A stretch of 64,000 bases of DNA. It comes from Archangium gephyra (GTDB taxonomy: Bacteria > Myxococcota > Myxococcia > Myxococcales > Myxococcaceae). Positions 16,809 through 25,413 of the stretch are shown one piece after another. A program made the position numbers and the translations under genes. How positions within the stretch are numbered: the first letter of the stretch is position 1; every line of letters starts with the position of its first letter. The notes under the pieces are model-generated. The model saw nothing but the letters and a program-made list of their open reading frames with translations, was not told where the DNA came from and did no database searches. Location: positions 248,001 to 312,000 of the forward strand of contig QFQP01000002.1 in assembly GCA_003243425.1 (NCBI GenBank), given 5' to 3'.

Positions 16809-18344
16809 GTGAAGCCGTTCAGCAAAGCCGTCGCGATCGCGACTCTCGTTTCGGGCGCCGCGTGGGCAGGTGACTTCATCGACACGCGCGTGACGTTCGC
16901 CCTGGCGAACTCCAACGTGTTCGTGAAGCCCGGCGAGACCACGCCCAGCGAGCCGGGTACGGGCTTCGGCGCCAGCCGCGCCAACACGCAGTTCTACGAC
17001 AACTTCAACACCCGCTTCACGGGCTTCGAGACGCTGTCGAACATCTCGCTCTACAAGCGCAGCCCGAGCTTCTTCGAGGGCTTCGATGCCGAAGCGGCGT
17101 TGAACGTGGTGGTCATCAACAACCCGTCGGGCGCCATCACGCTCTTCGACAACGCGAGCTTCGTGAAGCTCAACTACAAGCCCGCAGGCTGGGGCGCGAA
17201 GGAAGACATCGCGCTGACCGGCTTCCCGGTCTCAGCCGACCGCTTCCGTCTCGGCTACGCGTGGAAGCTGTCGTGGGGCGGTGACTCGGCCTTCACGTAC
17301 AACCAGGGCTCGGGCGTGTCGTCGACGGGCCGCCCCGCCGCCGTGCCGGGCATGAAGCTGCAGATCACGCGCGACCGTTGGTACGCGTTCGCCGGCATGA
17401 AGACGGGCCTGATCCTGAACAACCTGCTCAACGTGCAGGAGCGTCAGTACGGCGTGTTGTTCGGCGGCGGCGTCGACCTCATTCCGGGCCGGGTTCGCCT
17501 CGAGGCCAACGGCGGTTACTTCAGCCGCGGCATCGTGCCGTCGCTGGCGCAGTCGGGTGTGCGCGCGCCGGTGAACGCGTTGGGCGGCTCAATGCAGCTG
17601 TCGATCTTCTCCGACACGATTCTGCCGTCGCTCGACATGCGCCTGTACAAGAACGACCCCGACGTCACGCAGCGCTTCTTCACGCCGGAGCGTTACCCGG
17701 GCGGCTTCAGCTACCAGTTCACGGTCGAAGGCAGCGCGCTCGCGCAGACCCTCGTGAACCCCGACCGCTTCGCCGCCACGCGCGTGCAGCCGGCGGCCGC
17801 GATCGCCGTGCAGGCGCGCTTCAAGTTGGACTTCTGGCGCTTCTACGCCATCGGTCTGTACCGCACGCTCTCGTTCATTCAGTTCGACGTTCCGGGTCTG
17901 CCGCCGTACGTCGACTTCGCCACCGGTTCGACGGTGCGCCCGGAGCTGTGGGCCGCCATCGGTGGTGACCGCCACTTCCCCGATCAGCACCTCACGGTCG
18001 GTCTGATTCTCGGTGTGCAGAACCCTGCGTCGGTGAGTTCGCCGCGCTTCGACTTCGGTGGCAGCAACCCGCCGCCCGGCCTCACCGGCCCGCGCACCGT
18101 CGTCGTGCGTGACGTGAACCTGTTCGCGATTCTGCCGGCCGACACGGCGATCCTCCCCATCTTCAGCATCAAGGGTACGGGCCGCCTCGACATCAGCGAG
18201 TACTTCGCGATCCTCGGCGAGGTCTTCTACAACCGCGACGACAACCGCGTGACGTTCCGCGACTCGACGCAGAACATCGCGCAGCCGGTGTTCGAGCAGC
18301 CGAACCAGCTGGGCTTCAACGCCGTCGTTCAGGCGCGCTTCTGA
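16809..18344 (+). CDS. Predicted outer-membrane beta-barrel protein
   Basis: A 511-residue protein. It has a Sec signal (VKPFSKAVAIATLVSGAAWAG) and then alternating polar and hydrophobic stretches with frequent Tyr, Phe and Trp. It ends in NAVVQARF: a terminal Phe with alternating hydrophobics, the signature recognised by the BAM machine. I used the GTG at 16809 because GGAG lies seven bases before it. It lies downstream of two lipoprotein genes on the same strand and could be the membrane part of their complex. The family is not identified. Confidence 0.7.
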   Translation: MKPFSKAVAIATLVSGAAWAGDFIDTRVTFALANSNVFVKPGETTPSEPGTGFGASRANTQFYDNFNTRFTGFETLSNISLYKRSPSFFEGFDAEAALNVVVINNPSGAITLFDNASFVKLNYKPAGWGAKEDIALTGFPVSADRFRLGYAWKLSWGGDSAFTYNQGSGVSSTGRPAAVPGMKLQITRDRWYAFAGMKTGLILNNLLNVQERQYGVLFGGGVDLIPGRVRLEANGGYFSRGIVPSLAQSGVRAPVNALGGSMQLSIFSDTILPSLDMRLYKNDPDVTQRFFTPERYPGGFSYQFTVEGSALAQTLVNPDRFAATRVQPAAAIAVQARFKLDFWRFYAIGLYRTLSFIQFDVPGLPPYVDFATGSTVRPELWAAIGGDRHFPDQHLTVGLILGVQNPASVSSPRFDFGGSNPPPGLTGPRTVVVRDVNLFAILPADTAILPIFSIKGTGRLDISEYFAILGEVFYNRDDNRVTFRDSTQNIAQPVFEQPNQLGFNAVVQARF

Positions 18345-18358
18345 GGCTCGCGACGCCC

Positions 18359-18390
18359 GGGCTGTGACGGCTGTGCGCCGGTCACAGCCC
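18359..18390. terminator. Bidirectional hairpin between convergent genes
   Basis: GGGCTGTGAC (18359-18368) and GTCACAGCCC (18381-18390) form a perfect 10-base stem with a 12-base loop. It lies 15 bases after the beta-barrel gene and includes the stop codon of the convergent acyl-CoA dehydrogenase. There is no T-run, so termination is inferred from position. Confidence 0.4.
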
Positions 18391-19533
18391 CAGCTGCCTG
18401 GCGATGATCTCGTTCATGATCTCGCTGGTGCCGCCGCCGATGGGTCCGAGCCGCGCGTCACGCCAGTGGCGCTGAATGTCGAACTCCATCATGTACCCCG
18501 CGCCACCGTGGAGCTGCAGCGAGGCATCGGCCACGCGACAGCACATCTCGGTGGCGAGCTTCTTGGCCATCGCCGTCTGAGCGAGCGCCCACTCGCCGGC
18601 CGCGTGGAGCCGCAGTGCGTGGTACGTGAGCTGACGCGCGCACTCGAGGTCGGTGGCCATCTCGGCGAGCTTGTGCCTCGTCACCTGGAACTTGGCGATG
18701 CTCTGGCCGAAGGCGCTGCGCTGCTTCGTGTATTCGATGACGCTCTGAAGAATGTCGTCAGCCGCGCCGATCGACGCCAGCGCCAGTGAGAGCCGCTCCC
18801 ACTGAAAGTTGCCCATGATCTGCGAGAAGCCCTCGCCTTCCACGCCGAGCAACGCGTCGGCCGGCAACCGCACGTCTTCGAACGACAACTCGGCCGTGTC
18901 TGAAGCGCGCCACCCGAGCTTCTTGAGCTTCTTGCTGACGGTGAACCCCGGCGTGCCCTTCTTCACCAGGAACATCGACAGGCCCTTGTGGCCCTTCGTC
19001 ACGTCGGTCTTCGCCGCGACGATCACGTAGTCGGCGCGCACGCCGTTGGTGATGTACGTCTTCGAGCCGTTGAGCACCCAGCCATCGCCGTCACGCTTCG
19101 CCACCGTCTTGAGTCCGGCGACGTCACTCCCGGCATCGGGCTCGGTCACCGCGAACGCACCGATCCACTCCCCGCGAATGGCCTTCGACAGAAACTCCTG
19201 CTTCTGGGCGTCGGTGCCGAACAGGTGAATGGGACCGGTGGCGATCGTCGCCTGCCCCACGAGGCCCGCACCCACGCCGCCAGAACCACAGCGGGCCAGC
19301 TCCTCGATCGCCACGGCCTCGAAGAAGAAGCCGGCGTTGGTGCCGCCGTACTTTTCTTCGTACTTGAGGCCCAGCAGCCCCAGCTCTGCGGCCTTCGTGA
19401 ACAGCTCGCGGGGGAACTCTTCGGCCTCTTCCCACTTCGCCGCGTGGGGCTTCAGCTCACGGTCGACGAACTTCCGAACCGTCAGGCGAAAGGCTTCATG
19501 TTCGTCGGTGAACGTCGCGTAACCGGAAGTCAT
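18382..19533 (-). CDS. Acyl-CoA dehydrogenase
   Basis: A 383-residue FAD flavoenzyme of the usual length. The family signature AFAVTEPDAGSDVAG near residue 125, NGSKTYITNG near 155 and the C-terminal region QLHGGAGYMMEFDIQRHWRDAR with GGTSEIMNEIIAR are all present. The middle motif RSAFGQSIAKFQ and the FAD-binding QLHGG are intact. It catalyses alpha-beta oxidation of an acyl-CoA, passing electrons to ETF; chain specificity cannot be read. I used the ATG at 19533, because the longer in-frame extension runs back through the tRNA-Cys gene. It is a one-gene unit. Confidence 0.92.
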   Translation of the reverse strand: MTSGYATFTDEHEAFRLTVRKFVDRELKPHAAKWEEAEEFPRELFTKAAELGLLGLKYEEKYGGTNAGFFFEAVAIEELARCGSGGVGAGLVGQATIATGPIHLFGTDAQKQEFLSKAIRGEWIGAFAVTEPDAGSDVAGLKTVAKRDGDGWVLNGSKTYITNGVRADYVIVAAKTDVTKGHKGLSMFLVKKGTPGFTVSKKLKKLGWRASDTAELSFEDVRLPADALLGVEGEGFSQIMGNFQWERLSLALASIGAADDILQSVIEYTKQRSAFGQSIAKFQVTRHKLAEMATDLECARQLTYHALRLHAAGEWALAQTAMAKKLATEMCCRVADASLQLHGGAGYMMEFDIQRHWRDARLGPIGGGTSEIMNEIIARQLGL

Positions 19534-19553
19534 ACGGCGAACGTTCTGACATC

Positions 19554-19582
19554 TTGACCGGCCGATCGAGCTGAGAGATACA
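19554..19582 (+). promoter_or_regulatory. Candidate promoter of tRNA-Cys
   Basis: TTGACC (19554-19559), a 17-base spacer and GATACA (19577-19582). Transcription would begin near 19589, a few bases before the mature tRNA 5' end at 19594. Confidence 0.55.
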
Positions 19583-19593
19583 GCAGGAATTCC

Positions 19594-19665
<72 letters not shown>

Positions 19666-19670
19666 CAAAG

Positions 19671-19706
19671 AAGCCCGGAAGTTCCAGCGATGGAGCTTCC
19701 GGGCTT
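19671..19706 (+). terminator. Terminator after tRNA-Cys
   Basis: AAGCCCGGAAG (19671-19681) and CTTCCGGGCTT (19696-19706) form an 11-base perfect stem with a 14-base loop, six bases after the tRNA. The tail (TGATCT) is only partly T-rich. Confidence 0.7.
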
Positions 19707-19717
19707 TGATCTATCCA

Positions 19718-21352
19718 ATGCGCATCTTCGCTCTCTTCGCGGTGCTCGGGTCGTCGTTGGCGTTGGCCGACGACCTCGACCTGCCGCCGCCGCCCGGAGA
19801 GCTGACGACCAAGCGGGTGGACTTCAGGGAAGGCTCTCCGCTCATCCCGGTTCGGCTCATGGAGGGCAGCGCGGAGGTGACGCTGGTGGGGCGCGGGCGG
19901 CTGCGCTTCCGGCTCCCCGGCAGCCCTGAAAAGCAGCTCGAGGGCCCGGCGGGCATGGCGTGGAAGGTGCGCCGCGTGAAAGGCACGCCCGCGAAGATCG
20001 TGGCGCGCATCCAGATCGCCGAAGTGCCGTTCAACGACAAGGCCGGCCTCGCCACTGCGCAGGACGAGTGGATCGCGCGCGGCCTCAAGGTGAAGTCGCA
20101 GGTGCTGGGCGGCGTGTACGGCATCGCCGGCAAGGTCATCGACAACCGCCGCTACGTGCTGGTGGTCGACCAACCACCGGCGCCCCCGGAGTCACTCGCC
20201 GATCAGCAGGCGAAGATCCTCCAGGACTTCTCGGTGCGCACCTCGTTGCTCGAAGACGTGAAGTCGCGCGGCACCATCACGCTCGAGCTCGAAGACGGGA
20301 ACGGCAACGTCGTCGCCACCGTCGACGAGAAGGTGGTCGCCGAGTCACCCGACGGCGCGCCCATCGAGGTGAAGCGCGTCGAGTACGGCGTGGGCTACGA
20401 CTTCCACAACTTCGAAGACCGCGCGTTCCGCGGCGGCATTCTGCTGACTGCCGATCGCGCCGGGAAGATCGCGGTCATCAACCAGGTCGATCTCGAAGAC
20501 CTGCTCAAGGGCCTCGTGCCGTCGGAGATCTTCGCCAAAGCCCACCTCGAGGCGTTGAAGGCGCAGGCCGTGACGGCGCGCGGAGAAGTGCTCGCGAAGA
20601 TCGGGTTGAAGCACCTCGCTGACCCGTACCTGCTGTGCACCGAACAGCACTGCGCGGTGTACCGGGGCGTCTCCGGCGAGGTGCCCAGCACCAACGCCGC
20701 GGTCGACGCGACGCGCGGCGAAGCCTCGTTCGACAAACACGATCGCCTCGTCGACTCGGTCTACAGCGCGGTGTGCGGCGGCTACTCCGAGAACAACGAC
20801 GTCGTGTGGGGAGGCGTTCCCAACGAATCACTGCGCGGCCGCCCCGACGTGCTGCCCGGGAAACCGCAGGGACCTTCTCCGTCGGCTGGCTTGTCGAAGT
20901 TCCTGAGCACCGACCTGGTGCACGCGTGCAAGGTGTCGTCGTTCGCGAACCTCTCGAAGTACCGCTGGGAAAAGAAGTTCAGCGCCAAAGAGGTCGACGA
21001 GAAGGTGAAGTCACTCGGCGTGGGCAAGGTGATGGCCATGAACGTCACCGAGCGCGGCGTTTCAGGTCGTGCACGTCTGCTGCAGATCAGCGGTGAAGAC
21101 GGCGCGACCACCATTCGTGGTGAGCTCACCATTCGCCGCACCTTCGGCATGCTCAACAGCGCGATGTTCGAGCTGAAGACCGAGCGCGACGCGAAGGGCC
21201 GGCCCACCACGTGGATCTTCTCGGGCGGCGGCTGGGGGCACGGCGTCGGCATGTGTCAGACCGGGGCGATCGGGCGGGCCGAGGCGGGCCAGAGTTACCG
21301 CCAGATTCTCGAGCACTATTTCAACGGCGCGCAGGTGGCGCGTATCTACTGA
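19718..21352 (+). CDS. SpoIID/LytB-domain protein
   Basis: A 544-residue exported protein. The N-terminus has a signal peptide (MRIFALFAVLGSSLALAD). From about residue 225 the SpoIID/LytB domain runs with GGILLTADRAGKIAVINQVDLEDLLKG, LVPSEI, LKAQAVTARGEVLAK, SVYSAVCGGYSENN and the closing GGGWGHGVGMCQTGAIG near 505. In spore formers SpoIID cleaves the glycan of denuded peptidoglycan; here it is probably a cell-wall lytic enzyme or amidase enhancer of the periplasm. The 200-residue N-terminal extension is unrecognised. The ATG at 19718 follows the tRNA-Cys terminator. Confidence 0.8.
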   Translation: MRIFALFAVLGSSLALADDLDLPPPPGELTTKRVDFREGSPLIPVRLMEGSAEVTLVGRGRLRFRLPGSPEKQLEGPAGMAWKVRRVKGTPAKIVARIQIAEVPFNDKAGLATAQDEWIARGLKVKSQVLGGVYGIAGKVIDNRRYVLVVDQPPAPPESLADQQAKILQDFSVRTSLLEDVKSRGTITLELEDGNGNVVATVDEKVVAESPDGAPIEVKRVEYGVGYDFHNFEDRAFRGGILLTADRAGKIAVINQVDLEDLLKGLVPSEIFAKAHLEALKAQAVTARGEVLAKIGLKHLADPYLLCTEQHCAVYRGVSGEVPSTNAAVDATRGEASFDKHDRLVDSVYSAVCGGYSENNDVVWGGVPNESLRGRPDVLPGKPQGPSPSAGLSKFLSTDLVHACKVSSFANLSKYRWEKKFSAKEVDEKVKSLGVGKVMAMNVTERGVSGRARLLQISGEDGATTIRGELTIRRTFGMLNSAMFELKTERDAKGRPTTWIFSGGGWGHGVGMCQTGAIGRAEAGQSYRQILEHYFNGAQVARIY

Positions 21353-21375
21353 CGGGTCGTTATGATGACTGCGTC

Positions 21376-22632
21376 GTGATCCTCGTTCCAAGACCGCAAA
21401 AGAAGGGCGAAACGACCAGGAAAGCCCTGGCCGTGCTGCTCTCGTTCGGTCTGGCGATCGTGGTGCACGGGGCGCTCGTGGGCCTCGTGGTGCTCTCGTC
21501 GTTGGTGAAGTGGGACCTGCCCCCGCTCGCCCACAAGCCCAAAGCCTCGAACAAGCCGGTCGTGCTGCGCGGCCTCACCGCGGAGCAGTTCGAGCAGAAC
21601 CGCGGGCCCGCGTCGGCTCAGACCATTCGCGACGAGCGCAAGGTCATCGCCAAGAAGCCGAAGCTCGAAGAGAAGAAGAAGGAGCCCGAGAAGATTCCTC
21701 CCGGGCAGGTGGTCGACACCGCGCCGGGCAACAACCAGGTCGACGAGAAGGCGAAGTTCGTCTCTGAGACCGACAACAAGGTCGCGAAGGAAACCAGGGC
21801 GAAGGATCAATCGCAGACCTACCGGAACGCGGCGCCGCAGCGCACGTCGAACCAGAAGATCGACACCAACGGCGACGCGCAGGCGGACAAGCCGTCGATC
21901 GCCGGCAACAACGGGCTGGGTACCGACGATCGCCCGCTCAAAGACGTCGCCGAGCTCTCGAAGCTCACGATGAAGGTGCCAGACATCAAGAAGCAGCAGG
22001 AGATCGAGCTCAAGACCTCCGACGCCGAGGGCCCGGGCCTTCAGGTGTCGAACCGCGAAGAGCGCGACGCCATCAAAGGCAACTCCGACAGGTGGAGCCT
22101 CACGCCCGGCGCCTCAGGTGCCGACAGCGACGCCTCGTCAGGCCACGTCGGCCAACCCGGCGCGCCCAACCTGCTGCCGTCGCAAGCAGTGCTCGACAAG
22201 ATCGCTGGCGCCGCGCCCAACGACTACCTGAAGGACACCGACGAAGGCGACGGCACCTACCTCAATACCCGTCAATGGAAGTACGCGAGCTTCTTCAACC
22301 GCGTGAAGCAGAGCATCAACCAGCACTGGAACCCGGGTGACCAACTCCGCCTTCGTGACCCGTCAGGGCAGATCTACGGCGGCCGCGATCGCTACACGAT
22401 CCTCGCCGTCACGCTCGATCAGAACGGCCGCCTGAAAGACGCGTACGTCGAGAAGTCCTCCGGCCTCGACTTTCTCGATCTCGAGGCCGTGAAGGCCTTC
22501 GAACGTGCGCAGCCCTTCCCCAACCCGCCGCCCGGGCTGCTCGCGCAAGACTCGACCGTGAAGTTCCAGTTCGGCTTCATGCTCGAGCTCGGTGGGCGCC
22601 CGGGGCTGCGACTGTTCCGATCAGGCCAGTGA
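21376..22632 (+). CDS. TonB-like protein
   Basis: A 418-residue protein from the GTG at 21376; earlier in-frame codons lie inside the SpoIID gene. A membrane helix spans about residues 18-40 (AVLLSFGLAIVVHGALVG). A long Lys/Pro/Glu-rich spacer with many charged residues follows, and the C-terminus is a TonB-C-like domain (NRVKQSINQHWNP, ILAVTLDQNGRLKDAYV, FERAQPFPNPP). It is probably an energy transducer or an envelope-spanning partner rather than a classical TonB, since no exbB/exbD is beside it. Its stop overlaps the start of the CDF gene by four bases (GTGA). Confidence 0.7.
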   Translation: MILVPRPQKKGETTRKALAVLLSFGLAIVVHGALVGLVVLSSLVKWDLPPLAHKPKASNKPVVLRGLTAEQFEQNRGPASAQTIRDERKVIAKKPKLEEKKKEPEKIPPGQVVDTAPGNNQVDEKAKFVSETDNKVAKETRAKDQSQTYRNAAPQRTSNQKIDTNGDAQADKPSIAGNNGLGTDDRPLKDVAELSKLTMKVPDIKKQQEIELKTSDAEGPGLQVSNREERDAIKGNSDRWSLTPGASGADSDASSGHVGQPGAPNLLPSQAVLDKIAGAAPNDYLKDTDEGDGTYLNTRQWKYASFFNRVKQSINQHWNPGDQLRLRDPSGQIYGGRDRYTILAVTLDQNGRLKDAYVEKSSGLDFLDLEAVKAFERAQPFPNPPPGLLAQDSTVKFQFGFMLELGGRPGLRLFRSGQ

Positions 22633-23501
22633 CCGAGCTCGCCCAGCGTCAGCGCGCCGTGCGCCGCGTGCTCTGGCTCATTCTCGGCGCCAACTGGCTC
22701 GTCGCGGGTCTCAAGCTCGGGTACGGCCTCGTGGCTGATTCCGCGTCGATGACCGCCGACGGCCTGCATTCCTTCATCGACGGCGCGAGCAACATCATCG
22801 GGCTGGTAGCGCTCAAGTTCGCGGCGCAGCCCGCCGACGACGAGCACCCGTACGGCCATCAGAAGTTCGAGACGCTCGCATCACTCGCCATCGGCGTGAT
22901 GATCGGCGTCGGCGTGCTCGAGCTCGGCCGCATGGCCTTCGACTCGCTGCTTCACGATCACCACCCCGCCGTCGGCGTGGAGAGCTTCGTGGTGATGGTG
23001 GGCACGCTCGTCTTGAACGTCGCCGTGACCCGCTACGAATCGGCCCAGGGTCGAAAGCTGAAGAGCGCGCTGCTCACGGCAGACGCGTCACACACCATGT
23101 CCGACGTCTGGGTGACGCTGGCGGTGTTGGTGTCACTGGTGCTCGCGAAGTTCGGCTGGGGCCGCGCGGACGGCTTCGTCGCGCTGGGCGTGCTCGTGGT
23201 CGTCGCCTACACGGGCTGGCAGATCATCCGTCAGGCCGTCGGCATTCTCGCCGACTCGGTTCGCGTCGACCCGGCCCGCGTGCGAGAGGTGCTCGACGGC
23301 ATTCCCGGCGTGAAGGGGTCACGCGCCGTTCGCAGCCGCGGGCTCGAAGGTCACGTGGCCGTCGATCTCGTGATCTTCGTCGACCCCACGCTCGAGCTTC
23401 AGGCCGCGCACGTCATCGCCGACGAAGTGGAGGCCAGGGTGAAGGCCGCGCTCCCCGAAGTGCACGAAGTGCTCGTGCACGTGGAACCGTCGAGCAAGTG
23501 A
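22629..23501 (+). CDS. Cation diffusion facilitator (metal efflux)
   Basis: A 290-residue CDF-family transporter. About six membrane helices span residues 12-200. Metal-site motifs are DGLHSFIDG in helix 2 and ADASHTMSD in helix 5, with HxxxD pairs that usually fit zinc-type members. The C-terminal cytoplasmic ferredoxin-like domain (residues 210-285) is present and ends with repeated His/Glu (VHEVLVHVEP). It exports Zn or a similar divalent ion in exchange for protons. It begins with GTG at 22629, overlapping the TonB-like stop, so it is translationally coupled. Confidence 0.9.
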   Translation: MTELAQRQRAVRRVLWLILGANWLVAGLKLGYGLVADSASMTADGLHSFIDGASNIIGLVALKFAAQPADDEHPYGHQKFETLASLAIGVMIGVGVLELGRMAFDSLLHDHHPAVGVESFVVMVGTLVLNVAVTRYESAQGRKLKSALLTADASHTMSDVWVTLAVLVSLVLAKFGWGRADGFVALGVLVVVAYTGWQIIRQAVGILADSVRVDPARVREVLDGIPGVKGSRAVRSRGLEGHVAVDLVIFVDPTLELQAAHVIADEVEARVKAALPEVHEVLVHVEPSSK

Positions 23502-23637
23502 CGCTCAGTCACGGGCTGACGAACCCGAGGGGGCCGCCCCTTCGAAGTGCGACGACGGCGTCGACCCATCGTGGAAGCGCGCCGTGCTCGACGACGCGTC
23601 GGTGCTCGTCGGTCAAGTCGAGCGCGCGCTTCGGTCG

Positions 23638-25413
23638 TCAGTCGTTGGCCGCGCCCGCGGGGAACCGCACCTCGAACGACGTGCCCTTGCCGATCTGCGT
23701 CTTGCAGTCGACCGTTCCGCCGTGCTCCTGAACGATCTTGCGCACGATCGCCAGGCCGAGGCCGGTGCCGTGCTTCTTGCCAGACGTGACGAACGACTCG
23801 AACAGACGGTCGGCGATGTCTTTCGGAATGCCGGGCCCGTTGTCCTTCACGCGGAACACGATGTCGTCACCTTCGCGCTCGACCGACAGCATGAACCGGC
23901 CGCCGTCGGGCATGGCGTCGATGGCGTTTCGCGCGAGGTTGAAGATCGCGCGCTTCATCTTGGTCTCGTCGAAGCGGGCCGCGCCCGTGTACGCGGTGAG
24001 CACCTTGAGCTCGACCTGCGTGCCGGCGAACTCCTGCTGCAGCTGCTCGGTCAGGTCTCTCATGAACACGTGCATGAAGACGCGGCGCATGAACACGGTC
24101 TTCTCGCCGCGCACGAAGGCCAACGTCTCCTGTTGCATCGTGGAGATGTGCTGGAGCTGGGTGAGGATCTGCGACGCCATTTCGGCGCGCAGCGCGGTGT
24201 CGTCTTCCGACGCCAGCATCTCGGCGTAGCCACCCACGACGGTGAGCGGCGTACGAAGATCGTGGAGCACGCCCGACAACATCTGCCCGATGGTGGCCAG
24301 GCGCGACTTGCGCTCGACCTCCTCCTGCGACTGGCGCCGCAACAACGCGCGGCCCACCTGACCGGCGAGCAACACCGCGAGCCGCTCGTCCTGCTCGTCG
24401 AAGCCGTTCTTCTTGTTGAGCAGCTCGAGGGCGCCGAACGTCCTGCTCGCGGCGCGCACCGGCACGCACAACACCGCGCCTGTCACCACGCCCAGCTTCC
24501 GCGCGACCGAGCGATCGTGAAACTCGGAGTCTTCTGCGTTGGCGACGCGGACGATCTCGTTCGTCTCGGCCACATGACCGGCGATGCCCTGCCCGCTCTT
24601 GAGCCGCATCGAGCGCAGCGCGTCGCTCTTCTCACCGCGCGTGGTGCGGAAATACAGGCTGTCGCGCTCGTCTTCGGCGAGCAACACGCTGCCGGCCCGC
24701 GCCCCGACGCGCTCCATGGCGATGTCGAGAATGCGCTCCACGAGGTCGGTCTGCGCGTTGGCGTCTGAAATCGCCTTCTCGACCTCGTACAGCGCGTCGA
24801 GATCGCTCACGCGCATCGCCAGCTCGTCACGCCCGCGCTTGAGTTCGTCCATCAGCAGCACGTTGTCGAGCACCGCGGCCACCTGCATGGCCACGCCTTC
24901 GACCAGCGCACGATCTTCCGAGCTGAACGCGTCGACGTGGCCGTCGAGCACCTGCAACACCCCGAGCGTTCGGCCGCTGGCGTGCTTGAGCGGCGTGGCG
25001 ATGACCGAGCTGGTTCGGAACCCCGACTGTTTGTCGACCACCGGGTTGAAACGCACGTCGCTGTACGCGTCGCCGAGGATCAACGTGAGGCCGGTGCTGA
25101 ACACGTGGCCTGCGATGCCCGTGGTGTCGGCGATGCGCAGCTCCTTGAGTGAACCGCCCTTCATCACCCGGCTCCACAGCTCGCGGCGCGCAGGGTCGTG
25201 CATGAAGATGGTGGCCGCTTCGGCGTGCAGCAGCGAGGTCAGCCGCTCCATCACCGCCTGCAGAATCGAGTCGAGATCGCGGGCCTGCGAGAGCTGTGCG
25301 CCCACCTCGAGCAGCGCCGCAAAGCGCTCCGACTGACGGGTCACCGTGGCTTCGAGCTCGAGCAGGCGCGCCGCGGGGCTTGCGGGGTCGGTCTTGATGG
25401 GGTCGCGCGGCAT
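23638..25413 (-). CDS. Sensor histidine kinase with two GAF domains
   Basis: A 591-residue soluble kinase with no membrane helix. GAF-1 spans about 35-180 and GAF-2 about 205-355, separated by a short coiled linker. HisKA has HDLRTPLTVVGGY with the phospho-accepting His at 384. The HATPase region has the N box at NLARNAIDA (496), DNGPGIP (524-530) and GTGLGLAI (549-556). It should be an active cytoplasmic kinase; the GAF ligand is unknown. Its ATG overlaps the polA stop by one base (TGATG on the minus strand). No response regulator is next to it, so its partner is elsewhere. Confidence 0.9.
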   Translation of the reverse strand: MPRDPIKTDPASPAARLLELEATVTRQSERFAALLEVGAQLSQARDLDSILQAVMERLTSLLHAEAATIFMHDPARRELWSRVMKGGSLKELRIADTTGIAGHVFSTGLTLILGDAYSDVRFNPVVDKQSGFRTSSVIATPLKHASGRTLGVLQVLDGHVDAFSSEDRALVEGVAMQVAAVLDNVLLMDELKRGRDELAMRVSDLDALYEVEKAISDANAQTDLVERILDIAMERVGARAGSVLLAEDERDSLYFRTTRGEKSDALRSMRLKSGQGIAGHVAETNEIVRVANAEDSEFHDRSVARKLGVVTGAVLCVPVRAASRTFGALELLNKKNGFDEQDERLAVLLAGQVGRALLRRQSQEEVERKSRLATIGQMLSGVLHDLRTPLTVVGGYAEMLASEDDTALRAEMASQILTQLQHISTMQQETLAFVRGEKTVFMRRVFMHVFMRDLTEQLQQEFAGTQVELKVLTAYTGAARFDETKMKRAIFNLARNAIDAMPDGGRFMLSVEREGDDIVFRVKDNGPGIPKDIADRLFESFVTSGKKHGTGLGLAIVRKIVQEHGGTVDCKTQIGKGTSFEVRFPAGAAND

